Origin: Colletes latitarsis
Taxonomy: Eukaryota > Arthropoda > Insecta > Hymenoptera > Colletidae
DNA: 64,000 bases
Reading direction: 5' to 3'
Assembly (NCBI RefSeq): GCF_051014445.1
Contig: NW_027488366.1
Span: 16,324,001 to 16,388,000, forward strand
Shown: positions 60,501 through 64,000 of the stretch, one piece after another
Position numbering within the stretch: the first letter of the stretch is position 1
Layout: each line of letters opens with the position of its first letter
Program-made: the position numbers and the translations under genes
The notes under the pieces: model-generated
Told to the model about the DNA's origin: nothing
Database searches by the model: none
The model's input: the letters and a program-made list of their open reading frames with translations, nothing else

Positions 60501-63500
60501 ACCAGGTTTAATTGATTGTTTCAGTGTGGACCCACATAACTACGTGATCCAAACCAGAAAAAACCCAGGATCCGTTCAACAAGTATGTGAAGAATGCGAA
60601 AGTATGAGTCTGATGAGTGAAAAGCCCAGGCCTGACCTAGACCTAACATGCGTTATCCTCTAAAATATTGAGCGAAACCAGGTTTAATGGACTGTTTCAG
60701 TGTGGTACCACACTACTATGGGATCCAAACCAGAAAAAACCCAGGATCTGCTCAACAAGTATGTGAAAAACGCGAAAGTATGAGTCTGATGAGTGAAAAA
60801 ACCAGGCCTGACCTAGACCTAACATGCGTTATCCTCTAGAATATTGAGCGAAACCAGGTTTAATGGACCGTTTCAGTGTGGTACCACACTACTACGGGAT
60901 CCACACCAGAAAAAACCCAGGATCCGTTCAACAAGTATGTGAAGAATGCGAAAGTATGAGTCTGATGAGTGAAAATCCCAGGCCTGACGTAGACCTAGCA
61001 TGCGTTATGCTCTAAAATATTGAGCGAAACCAGGTTTAATGGACTGTTTCAGTGTGGCCCCACATTACTACGTGACCCAAACCAGAAAAAACCCAGGATC
61101 CGTTCAACGAGTATGTGAAGTGTGCGAAAGTATGAGTCTGATGAGGTCAAATCCCAGACCAATCCCAGACTTAACTTGCGTTATCCTCTAAAATATTGAG
61201 CGAAACCAGGTTTAATGGACTGTTTCAGTGTGGTACCACACTACTTCGTGATCGAAACCAGAAAAAACCCAGGATCTGTTCAACAAGTATGTGAAAAACG
61301 CGAAACTGTGAGCCTGATGAGGGCAAATCTTAGACCTAACCCAGACCTAAGATGCGTTATCCTCTAAAATATTTATCCAGACCAGGTTTCATTGAATGTT
61401 TCAGTGTGGTACCACATTACTACGTGATACAATGCGGAAACAGCCAAGGATCTAGCCATGAAGTATGAGAAATATGCGAAAATATGAGCCTGATGACGGC
61501 GAATCCTAGACGTAACCTAGACCTAACATGAATTATTCTCTAATATATTGATCGAAACCAGGTTTAATTGACTGTTTCAGTGTGGCCCCACATTACTACG
61601 TGACCCAAACCAGAAAAAACCCAGGATCCGTTCAACAAGTATGTGAAGACTGCGAAAGTATTAGTTTGATGAGTGAAAATCCCAGACCTAACCTAGACCT
61701 AACATGCGTTATCCTCTAAAATATTGATGGAAACCAGGTTTATTTGACTGTTTCAGTGTTGTACTTCATTACTACTGGATGCAATCCAGAAACAGCCCAG
61801 GATCTAGCCATGAAGTATGAGAAATATGCGAAAGAATGAGCCTGATCAGAGCAAATCCCAGACCTAACCTAGACCTAACATGCGTTATCCTCAAAAATAT
61901 TGATCGAAACCTGGTTTAATCGACTGTTTCAGAGTGGTACCACATTACTATGTGATCCAAACCAGAAAATAACCCAGGATCCGTTCAACAAGTATGTGAA
62001 GAATGCGAAAGTATGGGTCTGATGAGTGAAAATCCCATGCCTAACCTAGACCTAACATGCGTTATCCTCAAAAATATTGATCGAAACCTGGTTTAATCGA
62101 CTGTTTCAGTGTGGTACCACATTACTATGTGATCCAAACCAGAAAATAACCCAGGATCTGTTCAACGAGTATGTGAAGTGTGCGAAAGTATGAGTCTGAT
62201 GAGGGCAAATCCCAGTCCTATCCCAGACCTAACATGCGTTATCCTCTAAAATATTTATCAAGACCAGGTTTAGTTGATTGTATCAGTGTGGACCCATATT
62301 ACTACGTGTAATAAACCAGAAATAGCCCAGGATCTGGCCATGAAGTATGAGAAATATGCGAAAGTATGAGTCTGATGAGGGCAAATCCCAGACCTATCCC
62401 AGACCTAACATGCGTTATCCTCAAAAATATTTATCAAGACCAGGTTTAATTGATTGTTTCAGTGTGGTACCACATTACTACATGATCCAAACCAGTAAAA
62501 ACCCAGGATCCGTTCAATAAGTATGTGAAGAATGCGAAAGTATGAGCCTGATGAGAGCAAATCCCTGACCTATCCCAGACCTAACTTGCGGTATCCTCTA
62601 AAATATTAATCGAAACCAGGTTTAGTCGACTGTTTCAGTGTGGTACCACATTACTACGTGATCCAAACCAGAAAAAAAACAGGATCCGTTGAACAAGTAT
62701 GTGAAGATTGCGAAAGTATGCGTCTGATGTGTGAAAATCCTCGGCCTAACCTAGACCAAACATGCGTTATCCTCAAAAATATTGATCGAAACCAGGTTTA
62801 ATCGACTGTTTCAGTGTGGTACCACATTACTGCGTGATCCAAACCAGAAAAAAACCCAGGATCTGTTCAACAGGTATGTGAAGTATGCGAAAGTATGAGT
62901 CTGATGAGGGCAAATCCCAGGCCTAAACTAGACATAACTTTCGTTATCCTCTAAAATATTGATCGAAACCAGGTTTGATTGACTGTTTTAGTGTGGTACC
63001 ACTTTACTACGTGATCCAAAGCAGAAAAACCCCACGATCAGGTCAACATGCATGTTAAAACTGCGAAAGTATGAGCCTGATGAGGGCAAATCCCAGACCT
63101 ATCCCAGACCTAACATGCGTTATCCTCAAAAATATTAATCGAAACCAGGTTTAGTCGACTGTTTCAGTGTGGTACCACATTACTACGTGATCCAAACCAG
63201 AAAAAAAACAGGATCCGTTGAACAAGTATGTGAAGATTGCGAAAGTATGAGTCTGATGAGTGAAAATCCCAGACGTAACCTAGACCTAACTTGCGTTATC
63301 CTCTAAAATATTGATCGAAACCAGGTTTAATTGACTGTTTCAGTGTGGTGCCACGTTACTACGTGATCCAATCCAGTAAAAACCCAGGATCCGTTCAATA
63401 AGTATGTGAAGAATGCGAAAGTATGAGCCTGATGAGAGCAAATCCCAGACCTATCCCAGACCTAACTTGCGGTATCCTCTAAAATATTGATCGAAACCAG

Positions 63501-64000
63501 GTTTAATCGACTGTTTCAGTGTGGAAACACATTACTACGTGATCCAAACCAGAAAAAACCCAGGATCCGTTCAACAAGTATGTGAAGAATGCGAATGTAT
63601 GAGTCTGATCAGTGAACATCTCAGGCCTTACCTAGACCTAACTTGCGTTGTCGTCTAAAATATTGATGGAAACCAGGTTTCATTGACTGCTCCAGTGTGG
63701 TACTACATTACTACGTGATGCAATCCAGAAAAAGCCCAGGATCTAGCCATCAAGTATGAGAAATATGCGAAAGACAGCCTGATGAGAGCAAATCCCAGAC
63801 CTAACCTAGACCTAACATGCGTTATCCTCTAAAATATTGAGCGAAACCAGGTTTGATGGACTGTTTCAGTGTGGTACCACACTACTTCGTGATCCAAACC
63901 TGAAAAAACCCAGGATCTGTTCAACAAGTATGTGAAAAACGCGAAACTGTGAGCCTGATGAGGGCAAATCTTAGACCTAACCCAGACCTAAGATGCGTTA

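Larger units (their letters stand above)
54295..64000 (+). repeat. 176-bp satellite array, block 5
   Basis: This block is satellite to the end of the window. It opens with the 1057-bp triplication. The last 2.5 kb show more one-off changes than elsewhere, for example 'gtgtaataaacc' near 62317, 'aaaaaaaacagg' near 62676 and 63205, and a short deletion in 'gaaagacagcctg' near 63770. No boundary with unique sequence is reached. Confidence 0.97.

Noticed and set aside
1..64000. CENP-B-box-like motif in the monomer
   Set aside because: I looked for the TTCG ... CGGG pattern on both strands. 'cttcgtgatcc' in some monomers matches only the first half, and nothing carries both conserved halves.
1..64000. 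CRISPR array
   Set aside because: Repeats are contiguous 176-bp monomers without unique spacers, and there are no cas genes.
1..64000. Telomeric repeat, because 'cctaaccc' and 'cctaacctag' contain CCTAA
   Set aside because: CCTAA occurs only once or twice per monomer inside the 11-bp doublet and never as an uninterrupted run.

Overview
The window is a eukaryotic heterochromatic satellite array. It is one AT-rich tandem repeat with a monomer of about 176 bp, in a single orientation, running from the first base to the last. I estimate about 354 monomers. The array is interrupted only by four copies of one GC-rich, poly(A)-tailed retroelement of about 427 bp on the minus strand. I find no credible protein-coding gene, tRNA, rRNA, CRISPR array or bacterial-type operon. 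The organism cannot be named from this. A 176-bp (nucleosome-sized) monomer, retained CpG sites and a CpG-rich non-LTR-type insert suggest an invertebrate, perhaps an arthropod, in centromeric, pericentromeric or subtelomeric heterochromatin. That is inference.

Layout: satellite 1-7994; insert 1 at 7995-8421; satellite 8422-14772; insert 2 at 14773-15199; satellite 15200-41274; insert 3 at 41275-41700; satellite 41701-53867; insert 4 at 53868-54294; satellite 54295-64000. Monomers fall into recognisable types: A ('tcaagacc'), A' (with 'taatatattt' and 'gacagtttta'), E ('gagcgaa ... atggactg'), G ('gatggaaa ... gttgtacttc'), N ('gaattattctc ... ggtcg') and B' ('cctcaaaaatatt ... aacctgg'). They recur in partly fixed order; A'-E-G-N-B' is seen at least at 21903-22782 and 42068-42947, and a close variant at 1832-2888. 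This is a loose higher-order repeat.

Larger units are superimposed. A tandem macro-duplication of about 6.8 kb carries insert 1 into insert 2 (about 7.45-14.23 kb and 14.23-20.43 kb). A duplication of about 3.2 kb joins 20.26-23.44 kb to 24.84-28.01 kb. Six-monomer units of 1057-1058 bp are duplicated at 27.7-29.8 kb and triplicated at 54.7-57.3 kb. A 2112-bp step repeats 44.4-45.8 kb at 46.5-47.9 kb. Several junctions can be placed to within a few bases because they create hybrid monomers.

The most informative story is the retroelement. All four copies sit at the same base of the same monomer variant, with the same 14-16 bp target duplication. Unfilled versions of that variant survive at 23.1 kb and 27.7 kb, and a recombinant one at 33.5 kb. 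So one insertion was apparently copied by satellite amplification rather than four independent insertions. The element itself, with six or more strong hairpins in about 400 bp and no recognisable tRNA-type promoter, is the least explained object in the window.
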